The translations under genes were made by a program, and so were the position numbers. Under the pieces are notes generated by a model that saw only the letters and a program-made list of their open reading frames with translations, was not told the DNA's origin and ran no database searches. Source: Allium sativum (lineage: Eukaryota; Streptophyta; Magnoliopsida; Asparagales; Amaryllidaceae). Taken from it: DNA of 64,000 nt. Where the stretch lies: positions 628,124,786 to 628,188,785 of the forward strand of contig CM060915.1 of the NCBI GenBank assembly GCA_030737875.1. Direction: 5' to 3'. Of the stretch, positions 1 through 11,022 are shown in pieces; the stretch's first letter is position 1; the number at the start of each line of letters is the position of its first letter.

Positions 1-240
1 ACCAAGTTCATTTGCAAGAAGTATAGTCCAACCTTTAAACAAAATCAAGTCCAAAACCCCATCATTTAGAAATAGATTTGAATTTAATCATCACCTAATC
101 CCTACACTATTACTTGCGGCTGAACTAAAAATGAAGACAAACAAAATATCAAAGAGGAAAACTATTTTCTCTTAAGTTTTGTGATGGTAAGTATGGAGAG
201 CATTTAATGCAAGCAAGGGGAGCATTTAATGAAAGCATAT
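1..240 (+). repeat. TEK-2 5' LTR, segment upstream of TRG-1
   Basis: Matches 19048-19287 of the TEK-2 3' LTR base for base as far as I compared. No gene. Confidence 0.93.
236..240. repeat. Target-site duplication CATAT, left copy (TRG-1)
   Basis: CATAT directly precedes the TGTAAC end of TRG-1 and recurs at 9597-9601 after its TTACA end. The uninterrupted TEK-2 3' LTR has a single CATAT at this point. Confidence 0.95.
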
Positions 241-1690
241 TGTAACACCCCACCTCCGTTAAGGTCACTCACAAAGGGAATGCCTTAACTTTGGTGGAGC
301 ATTTTAGTAAACAGAACAGAAACTTACAAGACAGATAAAACAGTACTTGAAAAAAAATTTAACTTTATTACAGCGGAAACAGAAATTAATATGGTTACAT
401 CCTTTCAATTTCAGAATTCAAGTACAAAGTATCAGTCTTGTACAAAAGCCTTCAAAATGCATAGTTTAAAATCATAATCCCCATGGAATGGAAGCTATAC
501 AGAGCCAAGCCATACTTTAAGCACTTCAAGCAAAGAGAAATCCGGATCAAGCTAAAGTATTTCCCTCCTTGGATAACCTGGGGGGGAACGGAAGAAAGGA
601 GGCGAAACAACTAGGGTCAGACAAAAAGTCTGGCAAGTCCAGTGACTTTCAGCATATGAACAGATAATAATATGATATGAACATAAAACTGGATGTGAGA
701 TAACTATAACAGGTGTAGCAGGTATAACAGAAAAACAGAATGATATAAACTATTGTTTACACTTCTCTACACTAATACTAGTATAGTAGAATTAGGTGTC
801 ACCCTAATGTCTAAATTGAAGCAGGAACGGGTACAGAATACTTTAACAGAAACAGAATGCTAATAATGGGCCTTTACTACCCGATCGGAAACAGACAGAA
901 GAAGAAACAGATTTATCCCTATGGAAACAGAATGTGGAATTAGGTGTACACTAGTAATGGGCCTTTACCACCCGAACAGACGGTACCACACAGAAACAGA
1001 CAGGTGTTACCACCCAACAGAAACAGACGGTACCAACAGAAACAGACAGAACTAAGCGTACCCTAAAACCCTACCCCAAACAATCGGCTCCCTAATACAT
1101 AAATATCCTGTGTCGGCCCCACAGTAGGGTGTATCACTCCCTAAAGTGACAACCAATTGGCACAGACCTATTTACAGATGTCACGGCGTCTTACATCCTC
1201 AGAGGCAGACCGGGATCCATGCACGCACATGACCCGGTTGGAACGCACCATCAACACCCCTCGCCATTATCAGAATGAACCACTTATAATTAGTTCAGTA
1301 AGCGTGCCCGGACCCTACCTACTGTTGGGTCAAAGTTTTGATACCAGAAAGGGTTACTGACTAATATGGGTCCCAAACAACAGATGACACAAGTAATTCC
1401 CCTCCTAACCTTGTGTCCCCAGACTAACAGATCTCAGATTAACTTGTTTACTAGTTCAGACATACAGAATTCAGATTTACTAATTCACAAATTAAGATAA
1501 CAAGTTTTCAGACTAACAGGTCAGATGTACAGATTTTTCAGATTTGTCTAACTTTGTATTGGGCCTACAGATTCATGGACGGGTTTTACTACATCTATTA
1601 ATCCCTTTGGTTTAACCCTATTTTCCCCAATACGTTTTAGACGTCATTCTTATCTTAGATTTTTGCATTAATTAATTATTAATGCACAGA

Positions 1691-1779
1691 CCTCTCACAT
1701 TAGGTCGGTAGCTTGTGGCCGCTGGATATGCCGGGCGGTTCCGGGCAGACTTCTGCCACAAGCCAGACCTAACCTCGTG
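1691..1779 (-). repeat. Covarying three-tier hairpin, TRG-1 3' LTR, unit a
   Basis: Outer stem TTAGGTC/GACCTAA (1700-1706 with 1766-1772). Middle stem GCTTGTGGC/GCCACAAGC (1711-1719 with 1755-1763), nine perfect pairs. The apical part in element sense is TGCCCGG-AACCG-CCCGGCA. The same fold with different stem sequences is present in unit b and in TRG-3. Confidence 0.85.
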
Positions 1780-1802
1780 TCTTACGCATGTTATGACTAA
1801 CT

Positions 1803-1890
1803 TCTCACATTAGAACCTATTGTTTGCGGCTACTAGATGTGCCGGGCGGTTCCGGGCAGATTTACGCCGCAAACTCATTCTAACCTCGAG
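1803..1890 (-). repeat. Covarying three-tier hairpin, TRG-1 3' LTR, unit b
   Basis: Outer stem TTAGAA/TTCTAA (1810-1815 with 1878-1883). Middle stem GTTTGCGGC/GCCGCAAAC (1822-1830 with 1866-1874), nine perfect pairs. The apical loop sequence is as in unit a. Both arms differ from unit a while pairing is kept. Confidence 0.85.
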
Positions 1891-3849
1891 TTAGCCATGT
1901 TTATCTTTGCGGCCAATTAATTAATAATTTACCGTTTATGCGCACGCCCAATATATATGCCAATTCAGATTATATCAATAACAGGATGATTATATCAACA
2001 TAGCAGATAACAGATTTTATATGACTTAACGGATTTAACAGATTTAGCAACTTAGCAGATTTTGGCATATAACAGGTTAGGCATTTTAACCGACAAATTT
2101 AACAGATTAGGCATTTCAACCTAATTAGCAGTCTAGGCAATATAACAAAACTAGTAGTTTAGGCAACTTGACAAATTAGCAGATTTAGCAAATTTAATAT
2201 TTCTAAAAGTTCTATTTGCATGCCTTGCCCAATCATAAATTGGCCTAAATTCATATGCCTACATAATTGTCATGATTCACTACATATACTCCATGTTTGC
2301 ATAAGCGCAGAATATGGACATAATTTGCCATATAACATATGTTCCAATTTTTGTTAAACTAGCATCTTACAGCAGATTCATATATAAATTATACCAAATA
2401 TAACCATTAATTTCAATGCATGCCATATATCCAAAAATCCCTATTTAGGTGTAATCACAATAATAGATATCCTAATTAATGTAAATCTTTACACCTAAGT
2501 TTCCATATCTTCTTCTTTTTGAGTCATGAATCGTTATGCAAACTATACCCAACAATATAAATCTTTAAATCATATCTTCTAAAAATCATATCTTGACTTT
2601 TATATGCATTTTGTCCAAAGTCTCAAATCATATGTAATCTTACAATGGTTCCTCTTTTCTTCTATCATAGAATATGCATAGATCCAAACCTAGTTTACAA
2701 CATATGCTCATTAATTACAGTTCTAAATTACAACATAACTATGCATACAACATGCATAAATTATATGTTCATAGTCAAATTTATGCATATGTCCAATATA
2801 TTTTATGCCTCAGACCTAAAGTCATACATTCAATTTAGTCTTGTCAAATTTCGCATCATTCATTATTTATCCCAAAATTTGCGTTCATACGTTCATCTCT
2901 TATGAGATTAGGCACAGGCTCGTGGTAGCCTGGCTATAAAAACAGAAAAGAAGAAAAGGGATACAGAACAGTCACAGAAAAACAAATCTGACAGAAGAGA
3001 ATATATATATACAATCTCAGATTCAGAATTAAAAACATATCAAAATTATAATTAACGTTTATAGCGGAAAATAACTGTACTTGCCTTGATTGGATTAAAG
3101 AAAGAACTTTAACTTGTTGTAGAATCTTTGCAGAAACTTTAATCTCTAGTTTGAATTGAGTTGCTTAGGCTGATGTTGATTATCTTCTAGTTTTAATTCC
3201 AGCAGAGCATCGATGCCATTTTTATTTTTTTTATTAGAAGAAGAGAGCAATGGAGGCTAGAGAATTGTGTAAGAAACCTAGGTAGAGTCTAGGGTCATTT
3301 TTATAGGGTTTATGAACTGATTAGGACCATCGATGTTGCTTGGATTGATCGTAGCCATTCATTCGAAAGAGGGACCAATTAGAGCCTGCCACCTAGCCCT
3401 AATGACAAAGCAGACTGCAGAAAATCGACCAACATAGAATAGGCCAGCCAGGTTGGACTGGGTTCGACCTGGCTCTGGACCAGGTCGACATGCCTGTCGA
3501 CAGCCCTGTCGACAGCCCTGTCGACCTGGCTAGACCAGGTCGACAGCCCAGTCGACCTGGGTGCGTTAGGCGGGTGTTTTTCCGCCCTGGCCCATTGGGC
3601 CCCATTTTGGAATTTAAACTTGATTTTCTGAGCTATTTTATTCTGTGTGAATTTTAAACTTAATTCAGAAACTTCCGAAGGCCATATCTTCTTCATACGG
3701 ACTCCGTTTTTCGAAAACTCGGACTCTATTTCGCGTATTTTTCCGAGACGAACGCAATGGCGTATCCCGTTTCCCTTAGTTCTTTGATTTGAAATTAATT
3801 ATACTTTAATTTGTTAATTCCACAGTTATAGAATACACGGGGTGTTACA

Positions 3850-3868
3850 TTCTCCCCCACTTAAAAGG
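3850..3868 (-). promoter_or_regulatory. TRG-1 polypurine tract
   Basis: In element sense CCTTTTAAGTGGGGGAGAA lies immediately before the TGTAAC start of the 3' LTR, where the plus-strand primer is expected. The preceding sense sequence ATTTCGGGGACGAAAT is the block shared by all full elements in this window. Confidence 0.88.
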
Positions 3869-4894
3869 ATTTCGTCCCCGAAATCTTCAAGTTAAGAAGA
3901 ATGTGTCCTACCATCCAATCACCCATCTACTCAACCATCATCCACAAGCATCCATTGTCCTTAGAAAACTTCTAATGTTGTATGAACATATGCAAAAGTG
4001 TGTGTATATGTTCCTTATCTAATGCAAAGATCAGGCGGTCTACTGATTCAGTTGACCTCCTTAATGCGAATTATGTCAGTGCCATGAGTCCAACATGTGT
4101 GCAATAGAATTCTGATGATATATACTATTTCTATATGAGTGCACAACCATTCACTCAAATGCAACATCCATGTGCTGAATCAACCAATTTGCATCCACAA
4201 GAAAAAAAATGCTCACCCATCCATATGTAGTATGAGAGTGTTTTCGAGCCGATCTAGTGCCTAGTGTGTGTATATGCGTCCACGAGCAACCACTAGCAAC
4301 CACTTGCATCCACTTGCAACCATCAAACATAACATGTCTCAAACACATGTTTACACCCATTAGGATTCCTATCTATAAGTTGAACACTCGATCGATCGGA
4401 TAGAGTCAAATGATGGAAGCGAGTACAGATAGAACGAAGACTTGGTTCCCATTAGGCATTGGTTGAGAAAATAATTCCCCTAAGTATTAACCCCAAAGAC
4501 CGAAATCAATATCAGATTGACACTCAGAGGATTACCTTCTTTAGACAATGTCAAAACTGGAAATCCGGATTATTCAGATATTTACAGACTACTGATACAG
4601 ATCAGGTTTCCTGATGATTCTTAGGAAGCTAAGTATGATAAAATCATATCCCACAAAAACTCAGAAGATATGCGTCATATTTGACGCCTAACACAGATAT
4701 CCCTCAAACCTTAATCTCAAACAGATGGGCCATAACCCTTATGGGTCTGAGCCTACAGCGGAATTCAGAAATAATACTAGTATTAAAGTGCAGAGTATCG
4801 ATTACAAAATCAAAATACCAAAATCAGAAAAAGTCTTAACTCCATAATCAGATAAAGAAATTAAACCTACTATAGAAATTTTCCTATATCTATC
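3869..4894 (-). other. TRG-1 non-coding interior 3' of gag
   Basis: About 1 kb between the gag stop and the polypurine tract with no protease, RT or integrase signature. It holds short direct repeats built on CAACCACTTGCA (about 4279-4325) and a copy of the cross-family block near 4485-4517. The same stretch is recognisable in TRG-3 (about 49600-50245), so this non-coding part has outlasted the pol genes of both elements. The function is unknown. Confidence 0.7.
4485..4517 (-). repeat. Cross-family conserved block, TRG-1 copy
   Basis: In sense it reads ATCTGATATTGATTTCGGTC then TTTGGGGTTAATA, followed by CTTAGGGGAATTATTTTCTC. It matches blocks in the LARD LTRs (24735, 27032, 54889, 61744) and the TRG-3 interior (49605). 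Confidence 0.7.
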
Positions 4895-5803
4895 CTAGCC
4901 ACTAGCCTCAAGATTATTCGCCTGCCCTCCTTGTCCTCGTCTCTTCGGGCAGTCCCTAGTGAAGTGTCCCATCTCCCCACAGTTGAAGCAAGCGCCCTTC
5001 CTTTTTCTGCAATCCTTGTTCAGATGAGTCGAGCTTCCACAAGTAAAGCACTTTTTCCCCTTCTTATCTTCAGTCTTCTCATCCTTCCTTTGTGTTTCCT
5101 TTTTGGGCCCCGCTTTCTTATTCTGTGGTTCTTCCTTCTTTGTCTCTTTCGGGCCCTTGTCTTCCTCGTGCAGTAGTGCCATATCCACCAATTTCTCGTA
5201 AGTTGCTCCCATGGGTACATGGGTCATGGCTAGGCTGTGCAGTGGCTCATTCAATCCTTTAACAAAGTGAAGAGCCTTTTTATGCTGAGTGTTGACTAAA
5301 TCCAATCCGAATCTTGCTAGTTGGTTGAACTGGTTGACGTATTCCTTGACCGTCATACTTCCTTGCTTAAGAGACAAGAACTTTTCCAATTGTAAACTTC
5401 GTTCAGCTTGCGAGAGGAATTTTGTCTCAAACCTTGTTCTGAAATCCATCCATGTCTCAACCGGCCTCTCGGCGTTAGTGACTTCCCACCAGTAGGAAGC
5501 TTCGTCTTTGAGCAGCCATACTGCCAACTGTACCTTCTGCCTATCGTCCACCTCGAAGATAACGAATAGATCCTCAGTTTCTTTGAGCCAATTCCTTGCT
5601 TCTACGAATGATTCAGTTCCTTTGAAATCCTTCCCACCCATGGCCCTAAAATCTCTACAGATCTTTGAGAAAGCAATTGCACGAGGAGGGGGTGGAGGAG
5701 GGGGATCATTTGCTGGACCTACAGCGGCGGTCCTAGCCTCAAGATATTGACGAAACCAACCGGGTACATGAACACCCTCTGGTATCTCAGATGCTTCAGA
5801 CAT
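4895..5803 (-). CDS. gag: Gag polyprotein of TRG-1 (302 aa, intact)
   Basis: Structural protein that would package the element RNA into cytoplasmic virus-like particles. Residues about 40-215 form the retrotransposon Gag (capsid-like) domain, with the family landmarks KGTESF (61-66), a WL..E..F stretch, SYWW (103-106) and SLKQGSMTV (144-152). A proline run (34-40) precedes it. A lysine/glutamate-rich linker (about 215-250) leads to two adjacent CX2CX4HX4C zinc knuckles: C252-C255-H260-C265 and C272-C275-H280-C285. The frame is intact from ATG (5801-5803) to its stop, about 180 nt from the primer site. No pol follows. An uninterrupted gag in a pol-less element suggests Gag was kept in use, or lost pol recently. 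Two knuckles side by side differ from TEK-2, where they are split by a Q/N-rich linker. Confidence 0.93.
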   Translation of the reverse strand: MSEASEIPEGVHVPGWFRQYLEARTAAVGPANDPPPPPPPRAIAFSKICRDFRAMGGKDFKGTESFVEARNWLKETEDLFVIFEVDDRQKVQLAVWLLKDEASYWWEVTNAERPVETWMDFRTRFETKFLSQAERSLQLEKFLSLKQGSMTVKEYVNQFNQLARFGLDLVNTQHKKALHFVKGLNEPLHSLAMTHVPMGATYEKLVDMALLHEEDKGPKETKKEEPQNKKAGPKKETQRKDEKTEDKKGKKCFTCGSSTHLNKDCRKRKGACFNCGEMGHFTRDCPKRRGQGGQANNLEASG

Positions 5804-5969
5804 GCTGAAATGAAAAAGGAAAGGTTCAATACAAAAAGGACTGAAAGAAAGATATATGACTCTTGGGGATTATGTTTTTCAAACTAAGCTTTAATTTTGA
5901 AAATACTTCCTTTTTAAAACCTTTTTGAAAATAGTTTTCAAAAACTTTTACCCAATCTGGTAACCTTCA

Positions 5970-5981
5970 GCTCTGATACCA
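5970..5981 (-). promoter_or_regulatory. TRG-1 primer-binding site, tRNA-iMet type
   Basis: On the minus strand TGGTATCAGAGC sits two bases inside the 5' LTR end. It is complementary to the 3' end of plant initiator tRNA-Met, the standard primer for gypsy elements. Confidence 0.93.
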
Positions 5982-7437
5982 AGTGTAACACCCCACCTCC
6001 GTTAAGGTCACTCACAAAGGGAATGCCTTAACTTTGGTGGAGCATTTTAGTAAACAGAACAGAAACTTACAAGACAGATAAAACAGTACTTGAAATTTTT
6101 TTTAACTTTATTACAGCGGAAACAGAAATTAATAGGGTTACATCCTTTCAATTTCAGAATTCAAGTACAAAGTATCAGTCTTGTACAAAAGCCTTCAAAA
6201 TGCATAGTTTAAAATCATAATCCCCATGGAATGGAAGCTATACAGAGCCAAGCCATACTTTAAGCACTTCAAGCAAAGAGAAATCCGGATCAAGCTAAAG
6301 TATTTCCCTCCTTGGATAACCTGGGGGGGGAACGGAAGAAAGGAGGCGAAACAACAAGGGTCAGACAAAAAGTCTGGCAAGTCCAGTGACTTTCAGCATA
6401 TGAACAGATAATAATAATATGATATGAACATAAAACTGGATGTGAGATAACTATAACAGGTGTAGCAGGTATAACAGAAAAACAGAATGATATAAACTAT
6501 TGTTTACACTTCTCTGCACTAATACTAGTATAGTAGAATTAGGTGTCACCCTAATGTCTAAATTGAAGCAGGAACGGGTACATAATACTTTAACAGAAAC
6601 AGAATGCTAATAATGGGCCTTTACTACCCGATCGGAAACAGACAGAAGAAGAAACAGATTTATCCCTATGGAAACAGAATGTGGAATTAGGTGTACACTA
6701 GTAATGGGCCTTTACCACCCGAACAGACGGTACCACACAGAAACAGACAGGTGTTACCACCCAACAGAAACAGACGGTACCAACAGAAACAGACAGAACT
6801 AAGCGTACCCTAAAACCCTACCCCAAACGATCGGCTCCCTAATACATAAATATCCTGTGTCGGCCCCACAGTAGGGTGTATCACTCCCTAAAGTGACAAC
6901 CAATTGGCACAGACCTATTTACAGATGTCACGGCGTCTTACATCCTCAGAGGCAGACCGGGATCCATGCACGCACATGACCCGGTTGGAACGCACCATCA
7001 ACACCCCTCGCCATTATCAGAATGAACCACTTATAATTAGTTCAGTAAGCGTGCCCGGACCCTACCTACTGTTGGGTCAAAGTTTTGATACCAGAAAGGG
7101 TTACTGACTAATATGGGTCCCAAACAACAGATGACACAAGTAATTCCCCTCCTAACCTTGTGTCCCCAGACTAACAGATCTCAGATTAACTTGTTTACTA
7201 GTTCAGACATACAGAATTCAGATTTACTAATTCACAAATTAAGTTAACAAGTTTTCAGACTAACAGGTCAGATGTACAGATTTTTCAGATTTGTCTAACT
7301 TTGTATTGGGCCTACAGTTTCATGGACGGGTTTTACTACATCTATTAATCCCTTTGGTTTAACCCTATTTTCCCCAATACGTTTTAGACGTCATTCTTAT
7401 CTTAGATTTTTGCATTAATTAATTATTAATGCACAGA

Positions 7438-7637
7438 CCTCTCACATTAGGTCGGTAGCTTGTGGCCGCTGGATATGCCGGGCGGTTCCGGGCAGACTTC
7501 TGCCACAAGCCAGACCTAACCTCGTGTCTTACGCATGTTATGACTAACTTCTCACATTAGAACCTATTGTTTGCGGCTACTGGATGTGCCGGGCGGTTCC
7601 GGGCAGATTTACGCCGCAAACTCATTCTAACCTCGAG
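7438..7637 (-). repeat. Covarying hairpin units a and b, TRG-1 5' LTR
   Basis: Same two units as at 1691-1890, at 7438-7526 and 7550-7637. The stems are unchanged apart from a base in the unit b loop flank (TACTGG versus TACTAG). Confidence 0.85.
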
Positions 7638-9044
7638 TTAGCCATGTTTATCTTTGCGGCCAATTAATTAATAATTTACCGTTTATGCGCACGCCCAATA
7701 TATATGCCAATTCAGATTATATCAATAACAGGATGATTATATCAACATAGCAGATAACAGATTTTATATGACTTAACGGATTTAACAGATTTAGCAACTT
7801 AGCAGATTTTGGCATATAACAGGTTAGGCATTTTAACCGACAAATTTAACAGATTAGGCATTTCAACCTAATTAGCAGTCTAGGCAATATAACAAAACTA
7901 GTAGTTTAGGCAACTTGACAAATTAGCAGATTTAGCAAATTTAATATTTCTAAAAGTTCTATTTGCATGCCTTGCCCAATCATAAATTGGCCTAAATTCA
8001 TATGCCTACATAATTGTCATGATTCACTACATATACTCCATGTTTGCATAAGCGCAGAATATGGACATAATTTGCCATATAACATATGTTCCAATTTTTG
8101 TTAAACTAGCATCTTACAGCAGATTCATATATAAATTATACCAAATATAACCATTAATTTCAATGCATGCCATATATCCAAAAATCCCTATTTAGGTGTA
8201 ATCACAATAATAGATATCCTAATTAATGTAAATCTTTAAACCTAAGTTTCCATATCTTCTTCTTTTTGAGTCATGAATCGTTATGCAAACTATACCCAAC
8301 AATATAAATCTTTAAATCATATCTTCTAAAAATCATATCTTGACTTTTATATGCATTTTGTCCAAAGTCTCAAATCATATGTAATCTTACAATGGTTCCT
8401 CTTTTCTTCTATCATAGAATATGCATAGATCCAAACCTAGTTTACAACATATGCTCATTAATTACAGTTCTAAATTACAACATAACTATGCATACAACAT
8501 GCATAAATTATATGTTCATAGTCAAATTTATGCATATGTCCAATATATTTTATGCCTTAGACTTAAAGTCATACATTCAATTTAGTCTTGTCAAATTTCG
8601 CATCATTCATTATTTATCCCAAAATTTGCGTTCATACGTTCATCTCTTATGAGATTAGGCACAGGCTCGTGGTAGCCTGGCTATAAAAACAGAAAAGAAG
8701 AAAAGGGATACAGAACAGTCACAGAAAAACAAATCTGACAGAAGAGAATATATATATACAATCTCAGATTCAGAATTAAAAACATATCAAAATTATAATT
8801 AACGTTTATAGGGGAAAATAACTGTACTTGCCTTGATTGGATTAAAGAAAGAACTTTAACTTGTTGTAGAATCTTTGCAGAAACTTTAATCTCTAGTTTG
8901 AATTGAGTTGCTTAGGCTGATGTTGATTATCTTCTAGTTTTAATTCCAGCAGAGCAGCGACGCCATTTTTATTTTTTTTATTAGAAGAAGAGAGCAATGG
9001 AGGCTAGAGAATTGTGTAAGAAACCTAGGTAGAGTCTAGGGTCA

Positions 9045-9054
9045 TTTTTATAGG
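9045..9054 (-). promoter_or_regulatory. TATA-like box of the TRG-1 5' LTR
   Basis: On the minus strand the sequence reads CCTATAAAAATGACC, followed downstream by a CT-rich stretch suited to a leader start. The copy in the other LTR is at 3298-3307. Called from motif and position only. Confidence 0.5.
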
Positions 9055-9596
9055 GTTTATGAACTGATTAGGACCATCGATGTTGCTTGGATTGATCGTA
9101 GCCATTCATTCGAAAGAGGGACCAATTAGAGCCTGCCACCTAGCCCTAATGACAAAGCAGACTGCAGAAAATCGACCAACATAGAATAGGCCAGCCAGGT
9201 TGGACTGGGTTCGACCTGGCTCTGGACCAGGTCGACATGCCTGTCGACAGCCCTGTCGACAACCCTGTCGACCTGGCTAGACCAGGTCGACAGCCCAGTC
9301 GACCTGGGTGCGTTAGGCGGGTGTTTTTCCGCCCTGGCCCATTGGGCCCCATTTTGGAATTTAAACTTGATTTTCTGAGCTATTTTATTCTGTTTGAATT
9401 TTAAACTTAATTCAGAAACTTCCGAAGGCCATATCTTCTTCATACGGACTCCGTTTTTCGAAAACTCGGACTCTATTTCACGTATTTTTCCGAGACGAAC
9501 GCAATGGCGTATCCCGTTTCCCTTAGTTCTTTGATTCGAAATTAATTATACTTTAATTTGTTAATTCCACAGTTATAGAATACACGGGGTGTTACA

Positions 9597-9601
9597 CATA
9601 T
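9597..9601. repeat. Target-site duplication CATAT, right copy (TRG-1)
   Basis: Second copy of the 5-bp duplication. From here the TEK-2 5' LTR resumes (TAGTCTTGTACTTAGG), matching 19289 onward. Confidence 0.95.
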
Positions 9602-9785
9602 AGTCTTGTACTTAGGAGAGACCAAGGAGACGTTGGTAGAAATATCTCTTGTGGAAAGTACTTTAAAAAAACATGCTGTATAATGTTTAGACCATTCAAA
9701 TGAGAGAGAAAGGGGTAGGTAGAAGACGTGGGTTTTTACTATTAAAAGCATAAGGGAAAAACTATTGTTTAAAGAGAAGAGTTGG

Positions 9786-9795
9786 CCTATAAATA
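9786..9795 (+). promoter_or_regulatory. TATA box of TEK-2 5' LTR
   Basis: CCTATAAATACACC is a good plant TATA match; the same box is at 19472-19481 in the 3' LTR. A GTGAGT donor-like site follows at 9893. The predicted transcript would carry more than 3 kb of LTR leader before the primer site. Confidence 0.6.
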
Positions 9796-10918
9796 CACCA
9801 TCATATCCATGCAAATCGTCTTTCACAAACACAAGAACACTTTGCTGAAAACAAAAACCATCCACAGCAAGAAATTTGTGAAAGCTTTTCAAGTGAGTAA
9901 ACCTCACTAAGTTCAAGTTTGATTTCATGTTTTACTGTAAACAGTTTGTTCTTTCATGTTCATATATGTCAATGCAAGTTCTATCATGTTGTTATCAACC
10001 TTGTAGATGCTAGAACACCAAGTATATATCACCAGTAAACCATGTATGCAAGTGTTTATAAAATAGTAAGGAGTTCATCACCTTAATCTTGATCAAGGAA
10101 AATACTGTTGTTTTGTTTCCTGTCAAAACACAACTCTGTTATTTGAAACTAAACCTTGATGATCTAAAAACACAAACCATACAAGTGTATTGATGAGTTA
10201 CCTTGTATACAAGAATATATATATATACATTATAGCAAGAATAAAGGATCAACTATATATGTTTTGAAACCAAGAATGCAAGGAAACAGATGATTCTCTG
10301 TATCAACATTTCAGCCCGAAAATTCAAACATCGTAGAATTGAATTACAGAGATATGAATGTAATCAACAAACAAAATGATGATTTTTAAAAGTGGTTTCA
10401 CGATTTTAAACGATTGGATGAGGGAGAAAGCTTGAGATGGCCGAAAATGACATGTTGACCAAATTCCGGCGAACGACGAAGGTGGTGACCAAATCGTGGA
10501 GCGTGGAGGAGCTGCTCACATCGGGGAACTCGAGAAAAATACCCAATGATTTTTCCATCAAGTGATTTGAGCTGACGAACTCGATTTAGGTTTTGAAAGC
10601 AAAAATGGGTTCATCGGTTTGGCGACGACGTGGGGGGAACCACGGTGGTGCGAGTTGGCCAGAATTGGGCGTGGAGCGGCGTCGACACTTGGCGGAGCTG
10701 GTGGCGGCGGTGCGAAGTGTTCAGGTGGTCGGAGGTGGTGGTGCGAGCTCGATGTAGGGGGTGTACTTTTTGAACTGTGTACTGGAAGTTGCGGTGAGGG
10801 GGTGAAATCGAGGTGGAGGTGACGATGGGTGGTTGCAAGGCGTCAGAGATGATCGGTGGATGAAGTGGAGTTTGTGGGTGGAGGTTCGACGTTGATCTGG
10901 TGGCGGGGAAGGTGGTGC

Positions 10919-10938
10919 ACGTGCACAGCTGTGCACGT
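10919..10938. repeat. 20-bp perfect palindrome with G-box cores (TEK-2 5' LTR)
   Basis: ACGTGCACAGCTGTGCACGT equals its own reverse complement and overlaps CACGTG on the left. It is preserved in the 3' LTR at 20605-20624. Possible bZIP/bHLH binding site or transcript hairpin. Confidence 0.75.
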
Positions 10939-11002
10939 TTGCACAGGAAGTCGATGGCAAAATGGAGAAGAAAAGGGGAAGACTTGGCACGGTGATTTTC
11001 GA

Positions 11003-11022
11003 GTGATCCATCGGTGGATCAC
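11003..11022 (+). repeat. 8-bp stem, 4-nt loop hairpin (TEK-2 5' LTR)
   Basis: GTGATCCA-TCGG-TGGATCAC; conserved in the 3' LTR near 20689-20708. It lies in the predicted leader. Confidence 0.7.

Larger units (their letters stand above)
241..3849 (-). repeat. TRG-1 3' LTR (3.6 kb)
   Basis: Starts TGTAACACCCC and ends GGGGTGTTACA; nearly identical to 5984-9596. In element sense (minus) it holds, in order: a cluster of GTCGAC palindromes (about 3480-3560), a TATA-like box (3298-3307), a long AT-rich untranslated stretch, two covarying hairpin units (1803-1890, 1691-1779) and a distal part rich in AACAGA runs. It contains no gene; the short open frames, such as 1157-1360 and 2645-2905, recur in both LTRs and show no domain. 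One oddity: an A-run followed by TTT at about 349 is AAA followed by a T-run in the other LTR. Confidence 0.93.
241..9596 (-). mobile_element. TRG-1, complete gag-only (TR-GAG type) LTR retrotransposon
   Basis: Two near-identical LTRs (241-3849 and 5984-9596) bound a 2.1 kb interior. The ends are TGTAACACCCC and GGGGTGTTACA, and the element is flanked by the 5-bp duplication CATAT (236-240, 9597-9601). The empty site is visible in the same window: the other LTR of the host element TEK-2 reads straight through AGCATATAGTC near 19282. The primer site lies beside the right LTR and the polypurine tract beside the left, so the element runs on the minus strand. The interior encodes Gag but no protease, RT or integrase, the layout known in plants as TR-GAG. 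Mobility would need enzymes from another element. Confidence 0.95.
5984..9596 (-). repeat. TRG-1 5' LTR (3.6 kb)
   Basis: Near-identical partner of 241-3849 with only scattered point changes and small indels, which implies a recent insertion. It abuts the primer site at 5970-5981, so it is the transcribing LTR on the minus strand. The TATA-like box is at 9045-9054 and the hairpin units at 7438-7526 and 7550-7637. Confidence 0.93.

Noticed and set aside
1157..1360. 67-codon frame, repeated at 6904-7107
   Set aside because: Lies in both TRG-1 LTRs on the strand opposite to transcription; no domain.
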